The notes beneath the pieces were generated by a model. The model was not told where the DNA came from. It was given only the letters and a program-made list of their open reading frames with translations, and did not search any database. Shown one piece after another: positions 44,993 through 53,844 of a DNA stretch of 64,000 nt. The stretch is from the NCBI RefSeq assembly GCF_023168325.1, contig NZ_AP025688.1, forward strand, positions 2,480,001 to 2,544,000, written 5' to 3'. The translations under genes were made by a program, and so were the position numbers. Numbering within the stretch: position 1 is the first letter of the stretch; each line of letters opens with the position of its first letter. Source of the stretch: Tsukamurella sp. PLM1 (GTDB lineage: Bacteria > Actinomycetota > Actinomycetes > Mycobacteriales > Mycobacteriaceae).

Positions 44993-45329
44993 AGTCGGCC
45001 TGATCGATCTCCAGCGCCTTGGCCTGACTGATGAGGTCCTCGAGGGCCGCGGGCGGCAGCGCGCCGGCCTCGTTGTAGACCAGGTTGCCCTTCTTGAACA
45101 CCATGAGCGTGGGGATCGATCGGATGTTGGCCGCCGCGGCGAGGCTCTGCTCCGCCTCGGTATCGACCTTCGCGAACACCACGTCCGTATGCGTATCGGA
45201 TGCCTTCTCAAACGTCGGCGCGAATGCCCGGCAGGGCCCGCACCAGGACGCCCAGAAGTCCACCAGCACGATGTCGTTGCCGGTCACGGTCTGATCGAAC
45301 TTGTCTGCGGTCAATTCAACTGTCGCCAT
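44961..45329 (-). CDS. Thioredoxin
   Basis: 122 residues. The active site WCGPC (C30 and C33) lies in IVLVDFWASWCGPCRAFAPTFE; the cis-proline is in RSIPTLMVFKKG. It reduces protein disulfides, using thioredoxin reductase. A C-terminal extension (SFSGAGEKSAE-like tail, DFSGAGEKSAE) is longer than in classical TrxA. It has a very strong GGAGGAGG ribosome site and is divergent from the lectin-LysM gene, and its 3' end overlaps the lycopene cyclase gene. Confidence 0.95.
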   Translation of the reverse strand: MATVELTADKFDQTVTGNDIVLVDFWASWCGPCRAFAPTFEKASDTHTDVVFAKVDTEAEQSLAAAANIRSIPTLMVFKKGNLVYNEAGALPPAALEDLISQAKALEIDQADFSGAGEKSAE

Positions 45330-45455
45330 ACCTCCTCCAACGATTTTGCCGACTGCATGATTCCCATTCGCCGAAATGTCGGATGGGATCGCTATTGTCG
45401 TCTCGGGCGCGCGGCGCGCGCATGTACACCGAGTACATCTACTAAGGGGATACAC

Positions 45456-46017
45456 ATGACCGACGTGCTTCGCGCAGGTAACCAGCTCGGCCTGGGGGAG
45501 ACGCTCGACTCTCTCAACGGCGGCTACACGCTGACCCTGCAGGGCGATGGCAACCTCGTGCTCACCGAGGGCGCCGGCACTGTGGTGTGGGCCAGCGGCA
45601 CCGAGGGCAAGGGTGTCGAGCGGGCGAACTTCCAGACCGACGGCAACTTCGTTCTCTACACCGGCGCCGGCGAGGGCGTCTGGTCGACGCACACCGAGGG
45701 CAGTGGCGCCGACCGGATCGTGCTGCAGGACGACCGCAACCTGGTCGTCTACGCCTGCGACGCCGACAAGTGGGCCAGCAACACCGCCACCGACGCCCCG
45801 GCGCCGGCCCGTGAAGCCGCTCCGGGCCGAGCCCGTCGCCGCCGAGGCGCCGGCCGCTCCCGCGCCGCGCACCCACACCGTCGCCTCGGGCGACACCCTG
45901 TGGGCCATCGCCGAGCAGTACCTGGGCGACGGCAACCGCTACACCGAGATCGCGCAGCTCAACGGCATCGCGAACCCGGACCTGATCAACGTCGGCCAGG
46001 TCATCACCATCCCCTGA
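45456..46017 (+). CDS. Bulb-type lectin domain joined to LysM (frame interrupted)
   Basis: 186 residues after removing one extra G near 45822. Residues 1-110 form a bulb-type mannose-binding lectin with repeats of the QxDxNxVxY type: LTLQGDGNLVLTEG, FQTDGNFVLYTG and LQDDRNLVVYACD. A Pro/Ala linker follows (EAPAAPAP), then a LysM domain HTVASGDTLWAIAEQYLGDGNRYTEIAQLNGIANPDLINVGQVITIP. The protein should bind mannose-type glycans and peptidoglycan at once. There is no signal peptide, so export would need a non-Sec route. GGGGATACAC precedes the ATG; a terminator follows the stop. Confidence 0.9.
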
Positions 46018-46038
46018 CCCACCGACGCGGAGACGCGA

Positions 46039-46072
46039 ACCGGCCGGCTTCGTTCACGCGAGGCCGGCCGGT
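46039..46072 (+). terminator. Intrinsic terminator after the lectin-LysM gene
   Basis: ACCGGCCGGC pairs perfectly with GCCGGCCGGT (10 bp, 14-base loop), then TCCTGT. It lies between convergent genes and can act in both directions. Confidence 0.7.
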
Positions 46073-46099
46073 CCTGTCTCACGGACGTGCGGGGCGCGG

Positions 46100-47337
46100 C
46101 TACTCGCCGCGGAGCAGGCCCTTCGCGATGTGCGTCACCTGGATCTCGTTGCTGCCCGCGTAGATCATCAGCGACTTGGCGTCGCGGGCCAGCTGCTCCA
46201 CCCGGTACTCCGCCATGTAGCCGTTGCCGCCGAAGAGCTGCACGGCCTCCATCGCCACCTCCGTCGCTGCGCGCGAGCTGTAGAGCTTCATGGCCGAGGC
46301 CTGCGCCAGCGTCGGCGGCTTGCCCGCACGGGACGCCTCGATCGCCGTGAACAGCATGTTCTGCACGTTGATCCGCGCGACCTCCATCTCGGCCAGCTTG
46401 AGCTGGATGAGCTGGAACTTGCCGATCTCCTGTCCCCACAGCGTGCGCGAGCGGGCGTAGTCGATCGACAGCCGCTGCGCCTCGTTGATGATGCCGAGCG
46501 CGAGCGCCGCGATGCCGATGCGCTCGGCGGTGAAGCCCGCCTTCGCCGACGCCCCGCCGCCACCGGGCGTCTCCTCGGTCTCGCCGAGCAGCCGATCCGG
46601 GCCGAGGCGCACATCGTCGAAGAACAGCTCGCCGGTGGGCGAGCTCATCATGCCCATCTTCTTGAAGGCCCTACCCTGCGTCAGCCCCTCCATACCCGTG
46701 TCCAGCACGAAGGTGAGCACCTTGCGGTCGCGGATCGGCGTACCGTCGCCCTCGTCGAGCTTGGCGAAGACGACGATCGTATCCGCGTGCGGGCCGTTGG
46801 TGATGAAGGTCTTCTGCCCCTTGAGGATGTATCCGCCGGAGCCGTCGCGGCGCACCGTCGTCTTCATGCCGCCCAGGGCGTCGGAGCCGCTGTCGGGCTC
46901 GGTGATCGCCCACGCGCCCACCTTCTCCATCGTCACCAGCTCCGGCAGCCAGCGCTTCTTCTGCGCGAGCGTGCCGCGGGACTTGATCGTGGACACCGTC
47001 AGCCCCATCGACACGCCCATCGAGCCGATGAGGCCGAGGCTGACGCCCGCCATCTCGACGTTGAGGATGAGGAACATCGAGGAAGACAAGGTGCTGGAAC
47101 CTCCACCACCCGAAGCCTTGGGCTTGTCCCCGCCTCCTCTGCGGCCAGCTCGGCCTCGAGGTTCTCGCGGTTGACCTGGTCGATCCCGAAGGTCTGCAAC
47201 ATCTTCCGCGTGATGTCGTACGGCGGCAGGGCGCCGGTCTCCAACTCGTCGACGTGCGGGCGGACCTCCTTGTCGATGAACGCCCGCAGGGCATCACGCA
47301 CCATCAGGTCTTCCTCGGACCACTCGAACACGGGCAT
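46100..47337 (-). CDS. Acyl-CoA dehydrogenase (frame interrupted)
   Basis: About 412 residues. The N-terminal helices (VFEWSEEDLMVRDALRAFIDKEVRPHVDELE) are followed by a Lys/Gly-rich insert KPKASGGGGSS, then GMGVSMGLT-like core, AWAITEPDSGSDALGGMKTTVRRDGSG, and the C-terminal motif RVEQLARDAKSLMIYAGSNEIQVTHIAKGLL. One base is missing near 47127; the frame is restored by it. It is a flavoprotein that introduces the alpha-beta double bond into acyl-CoA. The ATG lies 9 bases after a perfect palindrome. The insert between the helix bundle and the core is unusual. Confidence 0.92.
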
Positions 47338-47346
47338 CCTCCTATG

Positions 47347-47360
47347 TAGAACGTGTTCTA
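47347..47360. promoter_or_regulatory. Palindromic operator before the acyl-CoA dehydrogenase gene
   Basis: TAGAACGTGTTCTA is a perfect 14-bp palindrome, 9 bases before the start codon. The AGAAC-N2-GTTCT form is typical of TetR-type lipid regulators in mycolate bacteria. It matches the core upstream of the PF10118 hydrolase in all but one base pair (AGAACATGTTCT). Confidence 0.7.
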
Positions 47361-47458
47361 TCGTTGGCCCCATGGTCCCACTCCGCCCGCCCGACGGTGA
47401 CCGGACCCCGAAATCGGGCCTTGACCCGAAGCTTTGTTGAGGTAATAGCGTTCCCCGC

Positions 47459-47908
47459 ATGGAGACCTACACGGACGACCGCATCCTCGCGCAACCGATC
47501 GGCTACTGGGCCAGCATGACCGGACGGTCCGCCGTCACGTTCATCCGCGCCACCCTCGAAAGCCACGGCCTCACCCAGCCCCAGTGGTGGACGCTCAACT
47601 ACATCGCCGCCCGGCCGGACGGGGTCACTCTCGACGAGGTGGTCGAGTACCACCGCGGCTTCGTCGACACCGACGACGCGCTCCGCCCCGACGTGCTCGC
47701 GCTCGTCGCGACCGGCCTGCTCACCGAGTCCGACGGTGCCCTCGCGCTCAGCCCGCAGGGCGCGCAGCGGCGCGACGAGACGTGGCCCGACATCCGCGCC
47801 GCGCTGGCGCGGATCCGCGACGGCGTCACCGACGCGGAGTTCATCACCACGATCCGCACGTTGCAGCGGATGATCGAGAACGTCGGCGACCCGGCCTGGC
47901 ACGCCTGA
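47459..47908 (+). CDS. MarR-like winged-helix regulator
   Basis: 149 residues. HGLTQPQWWTLNYIAARPDGVTLDEVVEYHRGFVDTDDALRPDVLALVATGLLTESDGALALSPQGAQRR reads like a MarR winged helix (recognition region about residues 55-75), although the wing is degenerate. It has a long N-terminal helix (YWASMTGRSAVTFIRATLESHG). It converges with the FadD gene and sits downstream of the palindrome that controls the acyl-CoA dehydrogenase. Target unknown. Confidence 0.75.
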   Translation: METYTDDRILAQPIGYWASMTGRSAVTFIRATLESHGLTQPQWWTLNYIAARPDGVTLDEVVEYHRGFVDTDDALRPDVLALVATGLLTESDGALALSPQGAQRRDETWPDIRAALARIRDGVTDAEFITTIRTLQRMIENVGDPAWHA

Positions 47909-47912
47909 GCGG

Positions 47913-49442
47913 TCAGTTCACCGCCCGCTCACGGCCCTCCCAGAACGGGGCGCGGAGCACGAACTTCTGGATCTTGCCGGTGGCGGTGCGCGGCAGGGCG
48001 TCGACGAAGTCGACCCGCTTCGGGCACTTGTAGCCGGCCAGGTGCTCGCGGGTATGGGCGATCAGCTCCTCGGCGGTGACGCCGTCGGCGACCACGATCG
48101 CGGTGACGAGCTCGCCCCACTTCTCGTCGGGGATGCCGATCACGGCCACCTCGCGCACCGAGGGGTGGAGGTTGAGCGCGTCCTCGACCTCGATGGACGT
48201 CACGTTCTCGCCGCCGGAGATGATGACGTCCTTCTTCCGGTCCGCGATCGTGAGATAGCCGCCGGAGTAGGTACCGCGGTCGCCGGTGTGGAACCAGTCG
48301 CCCTCGAGCGCCGCGGCCGTCTCGGCCGGCTTGTTCCAGTACGCCTGCAGCGCGTGGTTGGTGCGGGCGAGGATCTCGCCGTCCTCGTCGATCGTCAGCT
48401 CCACGCCGAGCGCGGGCGTGCCGGCGCGGCCGAGGCGGCGCGCGATATCCATCGGATCGTCGCCGGCCCACTCGGCGCGCTCCCGGTTGACCGTGAGCAG
48501 CGGCGAGGTCTCGGTGAGACCGTAGATCTGGATGAACTCCCAGCCCAATTCGAACCGCACGCGATGGATCACGCGGGTGGGCGGCGGGGCGCCGGCCACG
48601 ATGATCCGCACCGTGCCCGCGCCCGGGATCGGGCCGTCCCACTCCGCGGCGGCGTCGAGCGCCGCGGTCACCACCGCGGGCGCCGCGCACATCACGGTGA
48701 CCCCGTGGTCGCGCACCCGGCGGAGGATCTCGGCACCGTCGACCTTCCGGAGGACCACGTGCTTGATCCCGATCCCCGTGGCGGCGAACGGCATTCCCCA
48801 CCCGTTCGCGTGGAACATGGGCAAGGTGTGCAGCAGCACGTCGTTGTCGGTGAGCGCCACGTGCATGGCGAACACGGTCGCGTTGAGCCACAGGTTCCGA
48901 TGCGTGAGCTGCACGCCCTTCGGCCGGGCGGTGGTACCTGAGGTGTAGTTGATGGTGGCGGTGGCGTTCTCGTCGCCCGCCCACGGCCGCGGGTTCGACG
49001 GTGCGCCGGCGGGCCCGAAGATCTGCTCGTCGTCGCGGCCGAGCACGAACACGCGCTTCGCCGTGACGGTCTCGGCGAGGTGCTCGACCTCCGGGTCGAG
49101 CAGCAGCACCTCGGCACCGGAATCCTCCACGATGTACTGCACCTCCGCCGGCGCGAGCCGGAAGTTGACCGGGACGAGGATCCGGCCCCAGCCGGAGACG
49201 CCGAAGAACGAGGTCAGCAGCCGTGCGGCGTTCTGCGAGACGATCGCGACGCGCCCGCCCACGGGGACGCCCAGTTCGTCGAGGCGAGCAGCCTGCCCGC
49301 GTGCCAGGGCCGCCATCTCGGCGTACGACTTCTCTCCCCACGACGGTGCCGGCTGGTCCGGCTCATCGACCATCCCGACACGGTCGGGGTAGACGATCTC
49401 GGCCCGGTTCAGGAAGTCTCGTACACCCAGATTCACGAACAT
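47913..49442 (-). CDS. Fatty acyl-CoA synthetase (FadD family)
   Basis: 509 residues. The AMP-binding motif is YTSGTTARPKG (P loop); QIYGLTETSPLL, GDWFHTGDRGTYSGGYLTIADRKKDVIISGGENV and RTATGKIQKFVLR complete the adenylate-forming enzyme, with the catalytic Lys of the last motif near the C-terminus. It activates fatty acids to acyl-CoA via acyl-AMP. The substrate chain length cannot be read from sequence. The ATG (MFVNLGVRDFL) is divergent from the MarR-GNAT gene. Confidence 0.93.
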   Translation of the reverse strand: MFVNLGVRDFLNRAEIVYPDRVGMVDEPDQPAPSWGEKSYAEMAALARGQAARLDELGVPVGGRVAIVSQNAARLLTSFFGVSGWGRILVPVNFRLAPAEVQYIVEDSGAEVLLLDPEVEHLAETVTAKRVFVLGRDDEQIFGPAGAPSNPRPWAGDENATATINYTSGTTARPKGVQLTHRNLWLNATVFAMHVALTDNDVLLHTLPMFHANGWGMPFAATGIGIKHVVLRKVDGAEILRRVRDHGVTVMCAAPAVVTAALDAAAEWDGPIPGAGTVRIIVAGAPPPTRVIHRVRFELGWEFIQIYGLTETSPLLTVNRERAEWAGDDPMDIARRLGRAGTPALGVELTIDEDGEILARTNHALQAYWNKPAETAAALEGDWFHTGDRGTYSGGYLTIADRKKDVIISGGENVTSIEVEDALNLHPSVREVAVIGIPDEKWGELVTAIVVADGVTAEELIAHTREHLAGYKCPKRVDFVDALPRTATGKIQKFVLRAPFWEGRERAVN

Positions 49443-49530
49443 GCGGCCAGGCTATTGCCGTCGCATCGGCTCGCGCGGCCGGTTCGATGAACCGGGCCGG
49501 GTTGCACACCGTTGCCGAAGTATCATTTAT

Positions 49531-49544
49531 CTGACTAGAGTCAG
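49531..49544. promoter_or_regulatory. Palindrome before the MarR-GNAT gene
   Basis: CTGACT-AG-AGTCAG is a perfect 6-2-6 palindrome in an A/T-rich stretch, 4 bases before the ATG. Position and shape suit autoregulation by the MarR half of the encoded protein. Confidence 0.65.
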
Positions 49545-49548
49545 AAAT

Positions 49549-50433
49549 ATGATTGAGCAGGCTGCACAGGTGCGACGGTTCAACCGGGCGGTCACGCAAC
49601 GGCTGGGCGTATTGCAGGACCGCTACCTCGCGCGGGATCGGCCGCTGGGCCAGGCGCGGCTGCTCTGGGAGATCGGCCGCGCCAACGGCGGCGTGGACGT
49701 GCGCGACCTGCGCACCCGCCTGGATCTCGACTCCGGGTATCTCAGCCGACTCCTGCGCGCGCTCGAGTCGGACGGGCTGGTCACCGTCGGGCAGGACGAC
49801 GGTGACGGCCGGGTCCGGACCGCGCGGGTGACGGCCGCGGGTGCGGCGGAGTACGCCGAACTCGAAACCCGCTCCGAGGACGCGGCGCACGCGCTGCTCG
49901 ATCCGCTCTCGGACGGGCAGCGGGAGCGGCTCGTCGTGGCAATGGCCGAGGTGGAGCGGTTGCTCGTCGCGTCGCTGGTGCGGGTCGAGGAGGCGGACGC
50001 GCAGTCGCCCGCCGCGCGGTTCGCGGCCCGGTCGTACTACGCGGAGCTCGCCGACCGATTTCCCGGCGGGTTCGACCCGGGGGTGGGCGGCGCGATCGGA
50101 GATCCGTCGATCACGCCGCCCGCGGGCCTGCTGCTCGTGGCGACGCTCCGCGAGGAGACCGTCGGCTGCGGCGCGCTCACCTTCCAGGACGGCGGCTTCG
50201 CCGAGGTCAAGCGGGTCTGGACAGCGCCCTCGGTGCGCGGCCTCGGTCTCGGCCGGCGGATCATGGCCGAACTGGAGGAGCGTGCCCGCGCCGCGGGCGT
50301 GCGAACCCTGCGGCTGGACACCAACGGCAACCTCACCGAGGCGATCGCGCTCTATCGGAAGCTCGGCTACCGCGAGATCGAGCGGTACAACGACAACCCG
50401 TACGCGCAGCACTGGTTCGCCAAGGATCTCTGA
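49549..50433 (+). CDS. MarR regulator fused to GNAT acetyltransferase
   Basis: 294 residues. Residues 1-140 are a MarR winged helix (FNRAVTQRLGVLQDRYLARDRPLGQARLLWEIGRANGGVDVRDLRTRLDLDSGYLSRLLRALESDGLVTVGQDDGDGR). Residues ~150-294 are a GNAT domain with the acetyl-CoA loop VRGLGLGRRIM and the end TEAIALYRKLGYREIERYNDNPYAQHWFAKDL. This MarR-GNAT fusion is a known architecture in actinobacteria and proteobacteria; whether the GNAT half acetylates a substrate or senses a ligand is not known. Confidence 0.92.
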   Translation: MIEQAAQVRRFNRAVTQRLGVLQDRYLARDRPLGQARLLWEIGRANGGVDVRDLRTRLDLDSGYLSRLLRALESDGLVTVGQDDGDGRVRTARVTAAGAAEYAELETRSEDAAHALLDPLSDGQRERLVVAMAEVERLLVASLVRVEEADAQSPAARFAARSYYAELADRFPGGFDPGVGGAIGDPSITPPAGLLLVATLREETVGCGALTFQDGGFAEVKRVWTAPSVRGLGLGRRIMAELEERARAAGVRTLRLDTNGNLTEAIALYRKLGYREIERYNDNPYAQHWFAKDL

Positions 50434-50662
50434 CGGCGCCCGGCCGCCAGGGGCGGTGTCCGGGAACCAGTCGATCACCGAGATTCAAATCCGCGACTCG
50501 CTCCCTCGGGTGGCGCAATAGCTGCACCACGACACGAAACGCCAGGTGACAAGGCCCGCGCGGGGGCACCGACCGGCGGAATGCGGCGCCCTCGCCGGTC
50601 CTTCGCCGAGGCACACATCCGACGACCGCCGAGACGGCCGGACCAGTTCCTATCGTTGCCGC

Positions 50663-51388
50663 ATGCCAGCGACCGACCGACCGATCCGCGCCGACTCCGC
50701 GCGCATCGTCGCCGACGTCCTGCGCCAGGCGATCCACGACGGCACCTACCGCGGGACCCTGCCCGGCGAGGAGGACCTCGGCGACCAGTTCTCCGTCTCC
50801 CGGGGCACCGTCCGCGAGGCCCTGTCGATCCTGCGCGCCGAGGGCTGGATCCGCCGCGGCCCGCGCGTGGGCACCGAGGTGATCGCCCGCACCGTCGACC
50901 ACGGACTCGACAGCCTCCGCGGCCTGCGCGAGACCCTCGCGCTGCACGGCGAGGTGCGCAACCGCGTACGTACCGCCGGCCGGCTCGTGCCGCCCCCGAT
51001 CGTCGCCGAGAAGCTCGGCATCCCGCGCGGCGCCGAGGCCGTGTACCTCGAGCGGCTGCGGTACCTCAACGACGAGCCCGTGAGCCTCGACCTGACCTAC
51101 CTCGTGGCCGACATCGGTGATCTCCTGCTGGAACAGGATCTCGAGAACGAGGACGTCTTCCCCCTCATCGAGGCCGTCACCGGGCACCGGCTGGGCAGCA
51201 GCGACTTCAGCCTCAGCGCGGCCGCGGCCGACCCGCACACCGCGGCGAACCTGGAGATCGCCACCGGCTCCCCGCTCCTGCTCTACGAGCGCCTCACCGG
51301 ACTCGACACCGGGCGTCCCGTGGACCTCGAGTACATCCGCATGCGATCCGACCGGATCACCCTGCGCGGCACCCTGCACCGCGACTGA
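50663..51388 (+). CDS. GntR-family regulator, HutC/UTRA type
   Basis: 241 residues. The N-terminal GntR helix-turn-helix (ARIVADVLRQAIHDGTYRGTLPGEEDLGDQFSVSRGTVREALSILRAEGWIRRGPRVGTEV) is followed by a UTRA ligand domain (GAEAVYLERLRYLNDEPVSLDLTYLV; GSPLLLYERLTGLDTGRPVDLEYIRMRSDRITL). It starts the operon of diferredoxin, ABC importer and flavoprotein and is likely its regulator. The 229 bases before it contain no palindrome that I could find; the operator may lie there in a diverged form. Confidence 0.9.
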   Translation: MPATDRPIRADSARIVADVLRQAIHDGTYRGTLPGEEDLGDQFSVSRGTVREALSILRAEGWIRRGPRVGTEVIARTVDHGLDSLRGLRETLALHGEVRNRVRTAGRLVPPPIVAEKLGIPRGAEAVYLERLRYLNDEPVSLDLTYLVADIGDLLLEQDLENEDVFPLIEAVTGHRLGSSDFSLSAAAADPHTAANLEIATGSPLLLYERLTGLDTGRPVDLEYIRMRSDRITLRGTLHRD

Positions 51389-51412
51389 CGTCCCGACACG
51401 GAGGAACACACC

Positions 51413-51640
51413 ATGGCACAGGTCGAACAGCGCGTCGACGTCCCCGTCACCATCGACGCCTCCCTCTGCATCGAGGGCTGCAACATCTGCATCGAGGCCT
51501 GCCCCCTCGACTCGCTCGCACTCGACCCGAGCACCAACCGCGCCCACATGTACGTCGACGAGTGCTGGTACTGCGGGCCGTGCGCCGCGCGCTGCCCGAC
51601 CGGCGCCGTCACCGTCAACATGCCCTACCTCCTGCGATAG
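51413..51640 (+). CDS. Two-[4Fe-4S] ferredoxin-like protein (AprB-like)
   Basis: 75 residues with two complete cysteine sets: C19-C23-C26-C30 followed by P, and C51-C54-C57-C61 followed by P. The first has the spacing CxxxCxxCxxxCP, and the end is ECWYCGPCAARCPTGAVTVNMPYLLR, close to the APS reductase beta subunit (CWECYSCVKxCP). It would pass electrons to or from the flavoprotein encoded four genes downstream. GGAGG precedes the ATG, and it lies 24 bases after the GntR gene. Confidence 0.92.
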   Translation: MAQVEQRVDVPVTIDASLCIEGCNICIEACPLDSLALDPSTNRAHMYVDECWYCGPCAARCPTGAVTVNMPYLLR

Positions 51641-51668
51641 CCCGCCCAGCCCACCGGAGAACCCAGCC

Positions 51669-53009
51669 ATGACACCACCCGACCTGCGCGCGGCCGCGCC
51701 GGCCGCCGCCGCAGCCCTCGCCTCCTGCTCCCTCGAGCCCGCAGCGGACGATTCCGTCCAGACCCTCGTCGTGGGCTACCAGTCCAAGACCATCAACACC
51801 GTCACCGCGGGAACCCTGCTGCGCGCCAAGGGCTTCCTGGAGAAGCGCCTCGCCGCCGTCGGGAACTTCCGCGTCGACTGGCAGGACTTCGACACCGGCG
51901 CGCCGATCACGAGCGGAATGCTCGCCGGCAAGATCCAGATCGGTTCGATGGGCGACTATCCGCTGCTGATCAACGGATCCCGCGCACAGTCCGGCGCCGA
52001 TACCGAGACCGTCATGCTGTCGGTCACCGGGTCGAGCGGCCGCGGGGCCCTGAACTCCGTCGTGGTCTCCCCCGGCTCGCCGGTGCGCGCCCTGGCGGAC
52101 CTGCGCGGCAAGCAAGTCTCCGCGTCGATCGGGTCCGCCGGGCACGGCACCCTCGTCGCCGCTTTGAGCCGCGCCGGCATCGCCACCGGCGACGTCACCG
52201 TGGTGAATCAGCAGCCGCAGGTCGGGGCGAGTGCGCTCGAATCCGGCCAGGTCCAGGCGCTGGCGCAGTTCGTCGCCTGGCCCGGCCTCCTCGTGCGCCA
52301 GGGCAAGGCGCGCCTGCTCTACGACGGCGGCGAGCTGAACACGCCCACCCTGCACGGCGTGGTCGCCAACGCGAAGTACACCGCGTCGCACCCGGACGTG
52401 GTCCGCGCCTTCCTCCAGGCGCAGCTCGACGCCACCGACTTCCAGCGCGAGCACCCGCTCGAGGCCGCGCAGGACGTCGCGAAGGGCAGCGGTCTCCCCG
52501 CCGAGGTCGTCTACCAGTACAACGGGCCGGGCGGCACCGACCCCAACCCGACGCTCACCGCCCCGCTCATCGGAGCACTCAAGGGCGACGTCGGGTACCT
52601 CCAGTCGATCGGGCAGTTCGGCGCACCCCTCGACCTGGATCGATTCGTCGACCCCGAACCCCTCGCGCAGGCCCAAGCCGCGCGCGGCGGATTCCAGTAC
52701 GACGCCGCCACGCCCGCACCGAAGCCGACCTTCGAGATCTGGTTCGACGGTGCCGACGCCACCGAGACCGTCCCCGACGCGACGACGCTCATCCGTACGC
52801 TCGCAGCGACCGACCGGAAGATCCGCGCCGCGTACGTCTCCGACGCGCTCACCGGAACCCGCTGGTACGCAGATCAATCGCTGTGGCTTCGCGACGGCGC
52901 GACCTTCGTGCCGTTCGCGGGTCCCGACGCCCGTGACCGCTATCTCGCGGAGCACCCCGGCGCGGTGCCCGTCGAGTACCGCGCCCTCCTCGAGGAGGCC
53001 CGACGGTGA
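51669..53009 (+). CDS. ABC substrate-binding lipoprotein with NosL-like C-terminal domain
   Basis: 446 residues. The short N-terminus ends in a lipobox LASC with C20, so it should be lipid-anchored. Residues ~30-340 form a periplasmic binding protein of the nitrate/sulfonate/taurine class (VGYQSKTINTVTAGTLLRAKGFLEKRL; IGSMGDYPLLINGSRAQ; ALADLRGKQVSASIGSAGHGTLVAAL). The last ~110 residues differ: FEIWFDGADATETVPDATTLIRTLAATDRKIRAAYVSDALTG...PFAGPDARDRYLAEHPGAVPVEY resembles NosL, a copper/cluster-handling accessory protein. The fusion is unusual. The stop overlaps the permease start. Confidence 0.85.
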   Translation: MTPPDLRAAAPAAAAALASCSLEPAADDSVQTLVVGYQSKTINTVTAGTLLRAKGFLEKRLAAVGNFRVDWQDFDTGAPITSGMLAGKIQIGSMGDYPLLINGSRAQSGADTETVMLSVTGSSGRGALNSVVVSPGSPVRALADLRGKQVSASIGSAGHGTLVAALSRAGIATGDVTVVNQQPQVGASALESGQVQALAQFVAWPGLLVRQGKARLLYDGGELNTPTLHGVVANAKYTASHPDVVRAFLQAQLDATDFQREHPLEAAQDVAKGSGLPAEVVYQYNGPGGTDPNPTLTAPLIGALKGDVGYLQSIGQFGAPLDLDRFVDPEPLAQAQAARGGFQYDAATPAPKPTFEIWFDGADATETVPDATTLIRTLAATDRKIRAAYVSDALTGTRWYADQSLWLRDGATFVPFAGPDARDRYLAEHPGAVPVEYRALLEEARR

Positions 53010-53844
53010 CCGCCCTCGACGCGCTCCCCACCGCGGCGCTCCGCCGGCCGGCCACGGCCCCACCCGCCGGGCTGTTCTCCCTGCCTGGCCGGTCCGGATC
53101 GCGGTGGTCGCCGCCGCGATCGGCGTCTGGCAGCTGCTCACCACCCAGCACGTGGCACTCGGTTGGATCCGATTCGACACGCTGCCCTCGGCGAGCGCCG
53201 TCGCCGGGCGGCTCGCTCAGTCGGTGCGCACCGGCGAGTACTGGCTGGACCTCGCACAGTCGCTGATCCGCATCGGCACGGGCTTCGCAGTCGCCGCGGT
53301 GTTCGGCATCGCCGCCGGCGTCGCGCTGGGCCGCTCCCGCGCCGCCGAGCTGACCGTCGGGACCCTGTTGGAGATCGCCCGTCCCATCCCCGCGATCGCG
53401 CTCGTTCCCGTCATGATCCTGCTGCTCCCGTCGTCCGAGGCGGGCATGGTCGCGATCACCGCGACGGCGGCGTTCTTCCCCATCGCGGTGAGCGTGCGGC
53501 ACGCCGTCCGCGCCCTGCCGACAGTGTGGGAGGACTCCGTACGCACCCAGGGCGGCGGCGACCTCGCGGTGCTGTGGCGGGTCGTGCTCCCCGGATCGCT
53601 CCCCGGCGTCTTCTCCGGGCTCTCCGTGGGTGTGGGCGTCGCGTGGATCTGCCTCGTCTCCGCCGAGATGATCTCCGGGCGCCTCGGCGTGGGCTACCGC
53701 ACGTGGCAGTCGTACACGCTCGTCGACTACCCCGCGGTCTTCGTCGGCATGCTGACGATCGGCGTGCTGGGCTTCCTCACCTCCGCCGTCATCGAACTGG
53801 CCGGCCGCCGGGTCACCCGCTGGCTGCCGCGGGGCGACCGATGA
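53006..53844 (+). CDS. ABC transporter permease, sulfonate/nitrate type (frame interrupted)
   Basis: About 279 residues, six helices. The GTG start gives [22 protein letters not shown]; the frame breaks near 53083 and continues [33 protein letters not shown]. The EAA loop that docks the ATPase is [30 protein letters not shown]. This is the SsuC/NrtB class. It is coupled to the binding-protein gene (GTGA) and to the ATPase gene (ATGA). Confidence 0.9.
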
